The notes below the pieces were generated by a model. It did not search any database. It was not told the DNA's origin and saw only the letters and a program-made list of their open reading frames with translations. This document shows positions 36,183 to 44,195 of a DNA stretch of 64,000 bases, piece by piece. A program made the translations under genes and the position numbers. This stretch comes from Streptomyces brasiliensis (GTDB taxonomy: Bacteria; Actinomycetota; Actinomycetes; Streptomycetales; Streptomycetaceae). Location: positions 1-64,000 of the forward strand of contig NZ_BMQA01000019.1 in assembly GCF_014647875.1 (NCBI RefSeq), given 5' to 3'. The first letter of the stretch is position 1, and each line of letters starts with the position of its first letter.

Positions 36183-37118
36183 ATGCATCTCGAACCGTCA
36201 CCGACGACAGATGACCTCGAAGGGGCCGTCTCCGTCTTTGTGCAGCACCGGGCACGGCTCTTCGGAATCGCCTACCGCGTGCTGGGCAGCGTGGTCGAGG
36301 CTGAGGATGTTGTGCAGGAGGTGTGGCTGCGTTGGCAGAGGACCGACCGCTCTGTGGTGGTCAGCCCGTTGGCTTTTCTCTCGAGTGCCACGACTCGCTT
36401 GGCCATCAACGTTGCGCAGTCGGCGCGCGTGCGTCGGGAGACCTATATCGGTCCGTGGTTGCCTGAGCCCGTCGACACGAGTTCGGATCCGGAGGTGGGC
36501 GCGCAACGAGCGGAGGCTTTGGAAATGGCTCTGCTGTTGGTGTTGGAGAAGCTGAGCCCGACCGAGCGTGCCGCCTATGTGCTGCGTGAGGCGTTCGACT
36601 ACGGCTATCCCGAGATCGCCGAGATGCTTCAGCTCAGTCCGGTCAACGTGCGGAAGATAGTGAGTCGTGCGCGTAAGCATCTGTTGGACGAGCAGCGGGA
36701 GAGCGTGGACACGGCGGAGCACCGGCGTCTTCTGAGTGCTTTCGTCTCGGCGGCCCGAACGGGGGATGTGGCGTCGTTGGAGGCCGTTCTCGCGCCTGAT
36801 GCCGTCAGTCTGTCCGATGGCAACGGCATCCGGGGCGTCGCTCGTATACCGGTGGTGGGCCCTGCGCGGGTGGCCAACCTGGCGACGGCTTATCCGCGGT
36901 TCTGGCGCAGTGTGGATCTTCGGTTGGTGGACGCCAATGGTCGTACGGGCGTGATGATCCACCGGGACGGCGAGCCCTCCACGTTGCTGACGGTCGCTGC
37001 CTCGAAGGCGGGCATCCACCGGGTGATGTGGTTGTTCAACCCGAGCAAGATCGCCGCGTTTCTCGGCTCGCCTTCCCGTTACGCGGAAGTCCCCCGCCTT
37101 GCGACGGACGGTGCGTGA
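36183..37118 (+). CDS. ECF sigma factor, SigJ-like, with SnoaL-type C-terminal domain
   Basis: A 311-residue ECF sigma factor. Region 2 is YRVLGSVVEAEDVVQEVWLRW (about residues 32-52). Region 4 runs LSPTERAAYVLREAFDYGYP and EIAEMLQLSPVNVRKIVSRA (about 122-162). The C-terminal NTF2-like domain (about 180-300) carries the usual LFNPSKI near its end, where such proteins regulate themselves in place of an anti-sigma factor. ATG 36183 has GGAG at about 13 and AGGA at three to four bases upstream. It is a single gene with a terminator at 37267-37303, and is preceded by a degenerate fragment of a second copy. Confidence 0.88.
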   Translation: MHLEPSPTTDDLEGAVSVFVQHRARLFGIAYRVLGSVVEAEDVVQEVWLRWQRTDRSVVVSPLAFLSSATTRLAINVAQSARVRRETYIGPWLPEPVDTSSDPEVGAQRAEALEMALLLVLEKLSPTERAAYVLREAFDYGYPEIAEMLQLSPVNVRKIVSRARKHLLDEQRESVDTAEHRRLLSAFVSAARTGDVASLEAVLAPDAVSLSDGNGIRGVARIPVVGPARVANLATAYPRFWRSVDLRLVDANGRTGVMIHRDGEPSTLLTVAASKAGIHRVMWLFNPSKIAAFLGSPSRYAEVPRLATDGA

Positions 37119-37525
37119 CTGCGGCACGTGATGAGAAGGTCATCGTGTGACCGGCGCAGGCACCCGGCAGCGTCTGCTCCGGGTCACGGGCAGGCCGGTG
37201 AGCCCGCACATGGTCCTCGAGCAGGATGATGGTCCCTGCTCGGTGAGATGGCCTCCAGGGCTGACAGAGGGTGTTTTGGCCCACTTCCGGCCAAGGCACC
37301 CTCGTCGCCGAGTCACGAGGCCGGCCGGCGGCGTCTGGGTAACCCTGTCCGGAGTACGTTCAGCAGCAGTAGTCAAGTGCTGTTGCCGGTGGGTACGAAA
37401 TGATCTGATGAAAGCTCTGCCCAGCGACCGACAACCGCGCGGGTGCCGAGCCGGCGGCAGACCATGGTGCGCTTGCACCGGGCCGTGCCGACTGTCTCGC
37501 ACACGCAAGCAAAGGACTGCTCCCC
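37119..37525. other. Intergenic region
   Basis: About 400 bases with no gene. It holds the sigma-gene terminator and presumably the aldo/keto reductase promoter. Confidence 0.5.
37267..37303 (+). terminator. Hairpin after the ECF sigma gene
   Basis: GAGGGTGTTTTGGCC, seven bases, then GGCCAAGGCACCCTC: a 15-bp stem with two G-U pairs, 150 bp after the stop codon. Confidence 0.65.
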
Positions 37526-38530
37526 ATGGAATACCGTCACCTCGGCCGCAGCGGCCTGATCATCAGCGAAATCGCCTACGGCAACTGGCTCACCCACGGT
37601 TCGCAGGTGGAGGCGGAGGCGGCCACCGCGTGCGTGCGCGCCGCGCTGGACACCGGCATCACCACCTTCGACACCGCCGATGCCTACGCCGGGACGCGAG
37701 CCGAAACGGTCCTGGGCGACGCGCTGAAGGGCGAGCGGCGCGAGGGACTTGAGATCTTCACCAAGGTCTACTGGCCCACCGGGCCCGGCCGCAACGACCG
37801 GGGGCTGTCACGCAAGCACATCATGGAGTCGATCGAGGGGTCGCTGCGCCGCCTGCAGACCGACTACGTCGACCTGTACCAGGCCCACCGGTACGACGTC
37901 GCCACGCCGTTGGAGGAGACGATGGAGGCGTTCGCCGACATCGTCCACTCCGGCAAGGCCCACTACATCGGTGTCTCGGAGTGGCCCGCGGAGCAGATCC
38001 GGCGTGCCCACGCACTGGCGCGAGAGCTGCGCATCCCTCTGGTGTCCAACCAGCCGCAGTACAACGCCCTGTGGCGGGTCATCGAGGGGGAGGTCGTGCC
38101 GGCCTGTGAGGAGTTGGGGATCGGCCAGGTGGTGTTCTCGCCGATCGCGCAGGGTGTGCTGACGGGCAAGTACGCACCCGGCGGGCAGCTCCCGCAGGGT
38201 TCCCGGGCCACCGATGACAAGGGCGGCGCCGGCATGATCGCCCGGTGGCTGCGCGAGGAGGTGCTGGAGGCCGTTCAGCGGCTCAAGCCGCTCGCAGACG
38301 ACGCCGGGCTCTCCCTCGCGCAACTGGCCGTGGCGTGGGTGCTGCAGAACCCCAACGTCTCGGCCGCCATCATCGGCGCGTCGCGGCCGGAGCAGGTAGC
38401 GGAGAACGCCAAGGCGGCCGGTGTCGTGCTGGACGACGATCTGATGGCGCGTATCGAGGAGGTACTGGAGCCGGTTGCGGTCACCGACCCCAAGCGGGTC
38501 CACGACAATGTGCCGGAGCGCCGCCCCTGA
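37526..38530 (+). CDS. Aldo/keto reductase (Kv-beta-like)
   Basis: A 334-residue TIM-barrel NADPH-dependent oxidoreductase of the aldo/keto reductase superfamily, closest in pattern to Kv-beta/YghZ-type members. The catalytic tetrad can be read: Asp in FDTADAYAG (about residue 50), Tyr in the same motif, Lys in FTKVYWP (about 80) and His in YQAHRYD (about 114). The C-terminal nucleotide site is IIGASRPEQVAEN. ATG 37526 has AGGA nine bases upstream. It is a single gene, and the substrate is unknown. Confidence 0.88.
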   Translation: MEYRHLGRSGLIISEIAYGNWLTHGSQVEAEAATACVRAALDTGITTFDTADAYAGTRAETVLGDALKGERREGLEIFTKVYWPTGPGRNDRGLSRKHIMESIEGSLRRLQTDYVDLYQAHRYDVATPLEETMEAFADIVHSGKAHYIGVSEWPAEQIRRAHALARELRIPLVSNQPQYNALWRVIEGEVVPACEELGIGQVVFSPIAQGVLTGKYAPGGQLPQGSRATDDKGGAGMIARWLREEVLEAVQRLKPLADDAGLSLAQLAVAWVLQNPNVSAAIIGASRPEQVAENAKAAGVVLDDDLMARIEEVLEPVAVTDPKRVHDNVPERRP

Positions 38531-38606
38531 GTCACCGGCGCCCTTGATGTGACCGGCAGCCGCGACCGTTCACGCGACCGTTCAGGCGGCCGGGCGGATC
38601 TCCGTG

Positions 38607-38750
38607 AAGCGCGGAGGAGATCGCGGCGTGCGTGCTGTTCTTGGCGCATGAATCGGCTTCCTCCGTCACCGGCACGGTCCTGGTGGCGGACGGAGGTCAC
38701 CATCTCCCGGAGACCTGGCCCGCTCCGTGCAGCCACGGGTCCGGCATCCT
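38607..38750 (+). pseudogene. C-terminal relic of a short-chain dehydrogenase
   Basis: AEEIAACVLFLAHESASSVT followed by GTVLVADGGHHLPETW is the standard SDR end (EEIAxxVLFLAS...VTGxxLxVDGG). Nothing of the Rossmann or catalytic region is present upstream, where the aldo/keto reductase ends. It is the second SDR tail relic in the window. Confidence 0.7.
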
Positions 38751-38814
38751 CATGTCGACCCTGCCCTTGCTGAAAACCCTGATCCAGGCGGCGCGGCCCC
38801 ACCTGGCAATGGCC

Positions 38815-39729
38815 TCACCTGTCGGTGATCTCGGAGAGCCAGGCCGTGTCCTCAGGGCCCGGCGCCTCGGGGCCGGGTGCGGGCAGCCAGCGGACCTCGC
38901 CCGTGCGCAGGGCGACCGTGGCCCGTGGCCGCATCGGCCCGTCGCCCCTGCGGGAGAGCAGGACGAGTTCCCAGACTGTTGCCGTCATGGCGTCGAGCCG
39001 GGTGGCGCAGTCGGCGGTGACTTGCCGCGGATCCCGGGTCCGGCCCAGGGACAGATGTGGGGTGAAGTTCTTGGCGGGCCCGCGACAGCGCGGGAACCGC
39101 TGGTGGAGTTCGCAGTGCAGATCCGCCCACGGCGCCTCGCCCGCCGCCGTCGGGTCGAGCCACACGGTGAAGTACGCCCTGTGCCGGAAGGTGCGCACTC
39201 CGTCCAGCCGGGCGGTGAAGACCGGCGTCTCGGCCGTCGCCGTGGCGAGCAGCGGGGCCGCGCGCTCGAAGTCGGACTCCGGCACGAAGCCGAAGATCAC
39301 ATTGACGTGCGGCGGCCAGCGGTGGATCTGCGGATCGTAATCCCGGCGGATGTCCTGGATCGGTGGCCACAGCTCCGCGGGCGGAATCCAGGCCACCGCC
39401 GTGCGGGCTGTCGGGGACATGTCGAGGACGTCGGCGGGCTCGCCCCTGCCGGAGCTCGTGTCGAAGCTCAGGTCCGCTTGCGGCTCCCGCACCCGGCCGG
39501 CGCCCGACGCGTCGATGCGGTCCACACCCGTGGCCCGGTCCCAGACCACCTCGCCGTCCGCCTCGATGAACACCACCCGGTGCCACGGGATGTCGCCCCC
39601 GGGCACGAAGGAAGGCAGCGGGATACGTTCGAGGGCACCCCCGCGCTGGCTGATTCCCAGGACGAACCGGGCCGGGTCGAACCTCGGGTCCCAGCGGACC
39701 CGGTTGTAGATCTCGTCGCTGGTGCGCAT
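38815..39729 (-). CDS. MJ1316-domain / 2H phosphodiesterase fusion
   Basis: A 304-residue two-domain protein. Residues 1-75 form an MJ1316 (DUF504) domain (TSDEIYNRVRWDPRFDPARF, then IPWHRVVFIEADGEVVWDRA), proposed to recognise RNA cyclic-phosphate ends. Residues about 130-270 form a 2H phosphoesterase with the two histidine motifs HVNVIFGF and HLSLGRT, the hallmark of 2'-5' RNA ligase/cyclic phosphodiesterase enzymes. The same pairing occurs in the eukaryotic protein LENG9. Together they suggest RNA-end processing or repair, which is inference. ATG 39729 was chosen for its GAGAAGG site. It stands alone, downstream of a RidA relic on the same strand. Confidence 0.8.
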   Translation of the reverse strand: MRTSDEIYNRVRWDPRFDPARFVLGISQRGGALERIPLPSFVPGGDIPWHRVVFIEADGEVVWDRATGVDRIDASGAGRVREPQADLSFDTSSGRGEPADVLDMSPTARTAVAWIPPAELWPPIQDIRRDYDPQIHRWPPHVNVIFGFVPESDFERAAPLLATATAETPVFTARLDGVRTFRHRAYFTVWLDPTAAGEAPWADLHCELHQRFPRCRGPAKNFTPHLSLGRTRDPRQVTADCATRLDAMTATVWELVLLSRRGDGPMRPRATVALRTGEVRWLPAPGPEAPGPEDTAWLSEITDR

Positions 39730-39963
39730 CACGCCTTCTCTCCCGCCTTCACACCTTCTTCCTCCAGGGTGCCGCTGTCCTCGACGGTTGTTCCGCTCGC
39801 GCCGCGACGCATCAAGGTGCGGGGCTGCCCCCTGGACGGGAGTGGAGCGCAGAGCGGGCATTCCTTGTTCCGGGTGACGGTGGGAGCGCCGGCGCGTTCG
39901 TCGGCTGGGCCGAGACACCGACAGCCGAGCGAGCGCGCCGGCCCTTGTCGCCGGGAGCGACCG

Positions 39964-40164
39964 CGCGCAGAGGCGTCCGGCCGCCGTGCCCAGGTCTCTG
40001 CCGAGCAGCCCGGTGGCCGCGAGTTCACCGTCGCGCGGGGGCAGTTGACCGTAGGCGAAGAGCAGGTCCCCCGCTGTGTCCACGGCAGGTAGCTGGCCAC
40101 GGACTTGGCCGGCCGGGGGGTACCACGACCGTGGCGGCCAGGCGCGCTTCGACGGATGACGTCA
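39964..40164 (-). pseudogene. RidA-family gene, frameshifted and truncated
   Basis: ATG 40164 overlaps the stop of the beta-lyase gene (ATGA) and starts MTSSVEARLAATVVVPP. After a frame change near 40115 the text continues AGQVRGQLPAVDTAGDLLFA, then YGQLPPRDGELAATG, as in RidA/YjgF enamine deaminases (xxYVPAVxTGDLLFxSGQLPxRDGELxATG). The last half is missing; after about 39964 no RidA pattern remains. 39730-39963 holds no gene. Intact RidA removes 2-aminoacrylate, a by-product of PLP beta-lyases such as the enzyme encoded just upstream. Confidence 0.75.
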
Positions 40165-41382
40165 TGGTGTGCTGTCCCTCCGGTCGGAGTCGGCGACGGC
40201 CGTGGTGAGGCGGCGGATGGCTTCGTCGACGGTGGCGCGCGGGCAGCCGAGGTTCACACGCATGTAGCCGTGGCCCTCGCGGCCGAACTTCTGTCCCTTG
40301 TCGAGCCACAGGCGGGCGGTGAGGAGCATGAAGCGGTCGAGGGACTCCGCGTCCATGCCCAGGCCCCGGCAGTCCATCCACGCCAGGTAGAGGGAGTCGG
40401 CGGGCAGCACCCGCACCTTGGCGGTGGCCGCGTGCACGGACTCGGCGAAATGCGCGTGATTGGCGCGCAGATAGGTGAGCAGCTCCTCCAGCCAGGGCTC
40501 ACCGTGCGCGTAGGCGGCCTCGGCGGCCACCATGCCCAGCACGTTCACCAGCGGGAAGAGATTGCGCTCGTACTGGCGGGCGAACTCCTCGCGCAGCCTG
40601 CGGTCGGGAACGAAGACGTTCGCGCACTGCAGGCCGGGCAGGTTGAACGTCTTGCTGGGAGCCGTGCACGTGATGCTGTTGCGTGCGAATTCCGCGCCGA
40701 GAGAAGCAAAGGGAATGTGCCTCTTGGCCGGATTGATGATCAGGTCCTGATGGACCTCGTCGGAGATGACGAGCACTCCGTGCCGCCCGCAGATCTCGCC
40801 CATGGTCCGCAACTCGTCCTCGGACCAGACCTTTCCGGTCGGATTGTGCGGGTGGCTGAGGATGAAGATCTTGGTGTCGGGGCGGATGGCGGCCTCGAAT
40901 GTGCGGGCATCGAAGGCGTAGCCGTCGTTCGCCCGCTCGAGGGGTGCGCGCGCGAGGTGGCGGCCGTTGAGCAGCACGTCGTCGTGGAAGTGGGCGTACA
41001 CCGGTGGCTGGATGAGGACGGAGTCACCGGGGGCGGAGAATGCTTGAACCGCTGTCTTCAGGCTGGTGATGATGCCTGCGGTCTGCACCACCCAGTCCCG
41101 GTCGACGCCCCATCCGAAGCGCTTCGCCTGCCAGCCCGTCACCGCGTCCAGATAGCTGTTCGTGGCGCCGGCCGGGTAACCGAAGACACCGTGGTCCACC
41201 GCTTCGTGGAGTGCGTCGAGAACGACGTGGGGTGCTTTGAAATCGGTGTCGGCCACCCACATGGGCAGGGGGTCCGCCGCCGCTTCCTCGGGGGTAAGGA
41301 ATGCTCCGGCGGCGGCCCATTTCATGGAGTTGGATTTCTTGCGGTCGATGATTTCGTCGAAGATCGAGAATTCCTCGTTCAT
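40162..41382 (-). CDS. MalY/PatB-type PLP-dependent cystathionine beta-lyase/aminotransferase
   Basis: A 406-residue fold-type I PLP enzyme of the MalY/PatB group, which cleaves C-S bonds of cystathionine or cysteine conjugates. Characteristic text is PLPMWVADTDFKAPHVV (about residues 38-54), QTAGIITSLKTAV, HNPTGKVW (about 177-184), ISDEVHQDLI with the PLP-binding Asp, and the Schiff-base Lys in TAPSKTFNLPGLQ (about 230-242). The C-terminal YMRVNLGCPR holds the carboxylate-binding Arg. Its stop overlaps the start of the broken RidA gene. The start ATG 41382 has GGGGA seven bases upstream. Confidence 0.88.
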   Translation of the reverse strand: MNEEFSIFDEIIDRKKSNSMKWAAAGAFLTPEEAAADPLPMWVADTDFKAPHVVLDALHEAVDHGVFGYPAGATNSYLDAVTGWQAKRFGWGVDRDWVVQTAGIITSLKTAVQAFSAPGDSVLIQPPVYAHFHDDVLLNGRHLARAPLERANDGYAFDARTFEAAIRPDTKIFILSHPHNPTGKVWSEDELRTMGEICGRHGVLVISDEVHQDLIINPAKRHIPFASLGAEFARNSITCTAPSKTFNLPGLQCANVFVPDRRLREEFARQYERNLFPLVNVLGMVAAEAAYAHGEPWLEELLTYLRANHAHFAESVHAATAKVRVLPADSLYLAWMDCRGLGMDAESLDRFMLLTARLWLDKGQKFGREGHGYMRVNLGCPRATVDEAIRRLTTAVADSDRRDSTP

Positions 41383-41560
41383 GGTTCATCCCCGGGTCGG
41401 GTGATCGTTGTGTGAGGTTTCAGCCGCGCCATGAAAGTAGCAACACATTGCCGTAAAATGTTCGCCACTTTTGCCGCGAAAATGCGGGTGCAGGCAAAAA
41501 TCTGACGCGGCCGCGCCGTGCGGCGCAAGAACCGTGCCCGACCTCAGGGATGAACGGCGT

Positions 41561-42259
41561 TCAGGGTGTCCGGAAGCCGCGGAAGGTCACCTGCTCGCGC
41601 ACCTCGAAGCCGAGGCGCTTGTAGAGCGCGATGGCCGCGGTGTTCGCCTCGGCCACGTGCAGGAAGGGGCGTTCGTTCCGTGACTCGATGCGGGTGACCA
41701 GGGAGCGCACCAGCCGGACGGCGTGGCCGCGGCCGCGTGCCTCGGGGGCGGTGCAGACGGCGCTGATCTCGGTCCAGCCGGGCGGGCGCAGCCGCTCGCC
41801 CGCCATGGCGACCAGTGCGCCGTGCTCGCGGATGCCCAGGTAGGTGCCGAGTCCGTGGGTGCGGGGCCAGAACGGCCCGGGACTTGTCCGTGCGACGAGG
41901 GCGAGCATGTCGGGGACGTCGGCGGGTCCGAGTTCGAGGATCTCGGCCGCGTCCGCGGGGGCGGTGCCGCCGTTCACGGGGCGGATCATCTGGAGGCCGG
42001 CGAGGGAGAAGACGGGTTCCCAGTCGTCCGGCGGCGTCGCCGGGCAGCTGAACATGTCGGCGAGTTCGCCCGGGCCGAGCAGCGCGGCCAGATCGGCCCA
42101 CGCGGACGGGCCGGAGCCGGCGGGCACCACTGCGAAGGTCGCGACGTCCGGCAGGTAGGTGGCGGCCGCGCCGAGCCGCCGCGCCAGATGCGCGTGGTGG
42201 CCGCGGAGCGACTCACCGACCGGATCGTCGAGTGCCGCGTCGTCGTGAGGAACCGTCAT
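41561..42259 (-). CDS. GNAT N-acetyltransferase
   Basis: A 232-residue protein of the GNAT superfamily, FR47-like. The acetyl-CoA site (motif A) is in the C-terminal third: ISAVCTAPEARGRGHAVRLV (about residues 163-182). It is followed by PFLHVAEANTAAIALYKRLG (motif B). The N-terminal 100 residues are unrelated filler or a degenerate second GNAT fold, as in other FR47-like proteins. ATG 42259 has AAAGG six bases upstream. It is divergent from the carbonic anhydrase gene with only 52 bp between. The acceptor is unknown. Confidence 0.85.
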   Translation of the reverse strand: MTVPHDDAALDDPVGESLRGHHAHLARRLGAAATYLPDVATFAVVPAGSGPSAWADLAALLGPGELADMFSCPATPPDDWEPVFSLAGLQMIRPVNGGTAPADAAEILELGPADVPDMLALVARTSPGPFWPRTHGLGTYLGIREHGALVAMAGERLRPPGWTEISAVCTAPEARGRGHAVRLVRSLVTRIESRNERPFLHVAEANTAAIALYKRLGFEVREQVTFRGFRTP

Positions 42260-42311
42260 CGTGAGCCTTTCTTGCGTGGGTCGCACCTGGAACGGATCGT
42301 AGGCTGCGCCC

Positions 42312-42956
42312 ATGACCGACGCGCTCACACCGACGACCCCCGACGACGCCTTCGCGATGCTGATGGCGGGCAACCAACGGTTCGTGACCGGGGAGCCCGC
42401 GCACCCCAACCAGGACGCCGCACGCCGCACCGAGACCGCGCCCGCCCAGAGCCCCTTCGCCGTGATGTTCGGATGCGCCGACTCCCGGCTGGCCGCAGAG
42501 ATCATCTTCGACCGGGGCCTCGGCGACCTGTTCGTGGTGCGCACCGCCGGTCACGTCCTGGGACCCGAGGTGCTCGGCAGCATCGAATACGGCGTGAGTC
42601 TGCTCGGCAGTCCGCTGGTCGTGGTCCTCGGGCACGACTCGTGCGGAGCCGTCGCCGCCGCGCGCGCCGCCGTCGAGGACGGCACGACACCGGGCGGCTT
42701 CGTGCGGGACGTCGTGGAGCGGGTGACCCCGAGCGTCCTTGCGGCCCGCGCGACCGGACGCGCGGGGGATGACGAGGTCCTTCACGAACACATCCGGCAC
42801 ACGGTGGACCTGCTCCTCGACCGCTCCCAGGCGCTCGCCGAGCGCGTGGCGGCGGGGCGGACGGCGGTGGTGGGGATGGCCTATCGACTCGCTGACGGAA
42901 CCGCGCAGTTGATCGCCGCCCGGGGGCTGGACGAGACCCTCACCCGAAGGAGTTGA
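42312..42956 (+). CDS. Beta-class carbonic anhydrase
   Basis: A 214-residue zinc enzyme interconverting CO2 and bicarbonate. The zinc ligands are visible as Cys in FGCADSR (about residue 56) and His-x2-Cys in GHDSCGAV (about 108-111). The Asp-Arg dyad of the active site is in ADSR. This is the short beta-CA form without an N-terminal signal, so cytoplasmic. It is divergent from the GNAT gene. 42957-43397 downstream shows no recognisable gene. Confidence 0.9.
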   Translation: MTDALTPTTPDDAFAMLMAGNQRFVTGEPAHPNQDAARRTETAPAQSPFAVMFGCADSRLAAEIIFDRGLGDLFVVRTAGHVLGPEVLGSIEYGVSLLGSPLVVVLGHDSCGAVAAARAAVEDGTTPGGFVRDVVERVTPSVLAARATGRAGDDEVLHEHIRHTVDLLLDRSQALAERVAAGRTAVVGMAYRLADGTAQLIAARGLDETLTRRS

Positions 42957-43397
42957 GGACCAGGTTGCCCGTGCCTTGCCCTCGTCCAGAGACTCGATGC
43001 CGCCCATGCTCGGAGCGAAGGCGATCCGGCGCAGCCGGTCCACGGGCGCGGCGGTCCGTGTGGCTTCGGCCGGCATCCATGCACTCCGCCCGGCATGCCC
43101 ACGCGCCAGGCATGTACCGCTTCTGACGCGTCCTCACTGCCGCCCCCGGACCACACTGCTCGCCGCTGCCGGCTCAGTCCCGGACCGCGGCGGATTCCAC
43201 CACGTCACCGAAGTCGACCTGCTCCACCGCACCGTGGCTCCGTTCGTCGCCGAGCCGTCCCGACATCATGCGGATCTCAACGGCCTTGGACGACAGGCCG
43301 CATCGAAGCCGGCACACCGCAAACAGGGCGGTGCCCGAACCGTGACGGATGGTGGCCTTGAGCCATCGCTTGAGCTCGGTGGCGCGTGCAGTCTCGG
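42957..43397. other. No recognisable gene
   Basis: 440 bases between the carbonic anhydrase and TetR genes, whose 3' ends converge here. No motif or strong hairpin was found. Confidence 0.4.
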
Positions 43398-44042
43398 TCA
43401 AGCTCCGGTGGTCGTCGCTGGGAGGATGGCGGCAAGCAGGAGTTCGAACTCGCGCTCGATGTACTGGTCCACGTCGAACCGGGCTGCGAGGTTCCAGTGC
43501 TTGAGCGCCCAGCCGTGCGCGATGAGAGCGATGTTGTGGGTGACCAGGTCGGGGTCGACGTCGCGGAAGACGCCCTGGGTGATCCCGTCGACGACGGCTT
43601 GCTTGATCGGTGCTGCCGTCTGGATCTCGAGTTCCATGAGCTGCCTGCGTCCCTCGACGTCGAGGGTCTGACTCTCCCGGTAGGCGAGCACGGTGGCGTC
43701 GAGCTTGGCGTCGATGACGCGGCAGAACTCCTGGAAGCCGCGGAAGAGCCGGTCGATCGGATTGGTGCCCGCGTTCTCGATCGCGGCGGGCACACGTTCC
43801 TGGAAGTCCTGGAGGATGTCCACGATCACGGCGCGGAGCAGGTCTTCCTTGTTGCCGAAGTACGTGTAGATGAGGCCGACGCTGATGTCGGCCTGGTCGG
43901 CGACTGCCTGCATCGACACCGCGTGGTAGCCGGACTCCTCCATCAGCCGGGCCGCCGCCTGAAGGATCTCCCGGCGGCGTCGGCGCACCCGTTCCTCGCG
44001 TGCTTGCTCCCCGCGTGCTCGCGGGCTCGTCCCAGTGGTCAA
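43398..44042 (-). CDS. TetR-family regulator of the alicyclic-acid operon
   Basis: A 214-residue TetR repressor. The helix-turn-helix is MQAVADQADISVGLIYTYFG (about residues 40-59) after the helix REILQAAARLMEESGYHAVS; the remainder is a helical ligand-binding domain. TTG 44042 is preferred to ATG 44081 or 44099. GGAGG lies about nine bases before TTG, and the longer forms would place the TGAA-N6-TTCA repeat at 44067-44080 inside the coding region. It is divergent from the ten-gene catabolic operon, and the repeats between them cover both promoters. It probably represses the operon and itself, released by a CoA thioester as for other fatty-acid-type TetR proteins. The ligand is inferred, not shown. 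Confidence 0.85.
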   Translation of the reverse strand: MTTGTSPRARGEQAREERVRRRRREILQAAARLMEESGYHAVSMQAVADQADISVGLIYTYFGNKEDLLRAVIVDILQDFQERVPAAIENAGTNPIDRLFRGFQEFCRVIDAKLDATVLAYRESQTLDVEGRRQLMELEIQTAAPIKQAVVDGITQGVFRDVDPDLVTHNIALIAHGWALKHWNLAARFDVDQYIEREFELLLAAILPATTTGA

Positions 44043-44066
44043 GGCGCCCCCTCCCTCCGTGTGCAG

Positions 44067-44080
44067 TGAATGGTCGTTCA
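44067..44080. promoter_or_regulatory. TetR operator copy 1
   Basis: TGAATGGTCGTTCA, the pattern TGAA-N6-TTCA, 25 bp upstream of the TetR start and downstream of a TTGACA on the minus strand. It matches three further copies 62 bp away. Confidence 0.7.
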
Positions 44081-44114
44081 TTTTTCCCGAGGTTGTCAAA
44101 GCGACCCGACCCCC

Positions 44115-44120
44115 TTGACA
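44115..44120 (+). promoter_or_regulatory. -35 element of the catabolic operon
   Basis: A perfect TTGACA. The expected -10 position falls within operator copies 2 and 3 (about 44138-44144), so a bound repressor would block polymerase. The -10 itself is weak. Confidence 0.45.
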
Positions 44121-44128
44121 CCCGCGAG

Positions 44129-44172
44129 TGAACCATCATTCAATGAATGAACGTTCAGTGAATGATGATTCA
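44129..44172. promoter_or_regulatory. Three phased TGAA-N6-TTCA operators
   Basis: Copies at 44129-44142 (TGAACCATCATTCA), 44144-44157 (TGAATGAACGTTCA) and 44159-44172 (TGAATGATGATTCA). Their starts are exactly 15 bp apart with one base between copies. The last ends 24 bp before the first structural gene. The half-site TGAATGA resembles that of Bacillus FadR, a TetR repressor of fatty-acid degradation. Confidence 0.8.
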
Positions 44173-44195
44173 TCGCTTCTCTCGAGGGAACTGGG

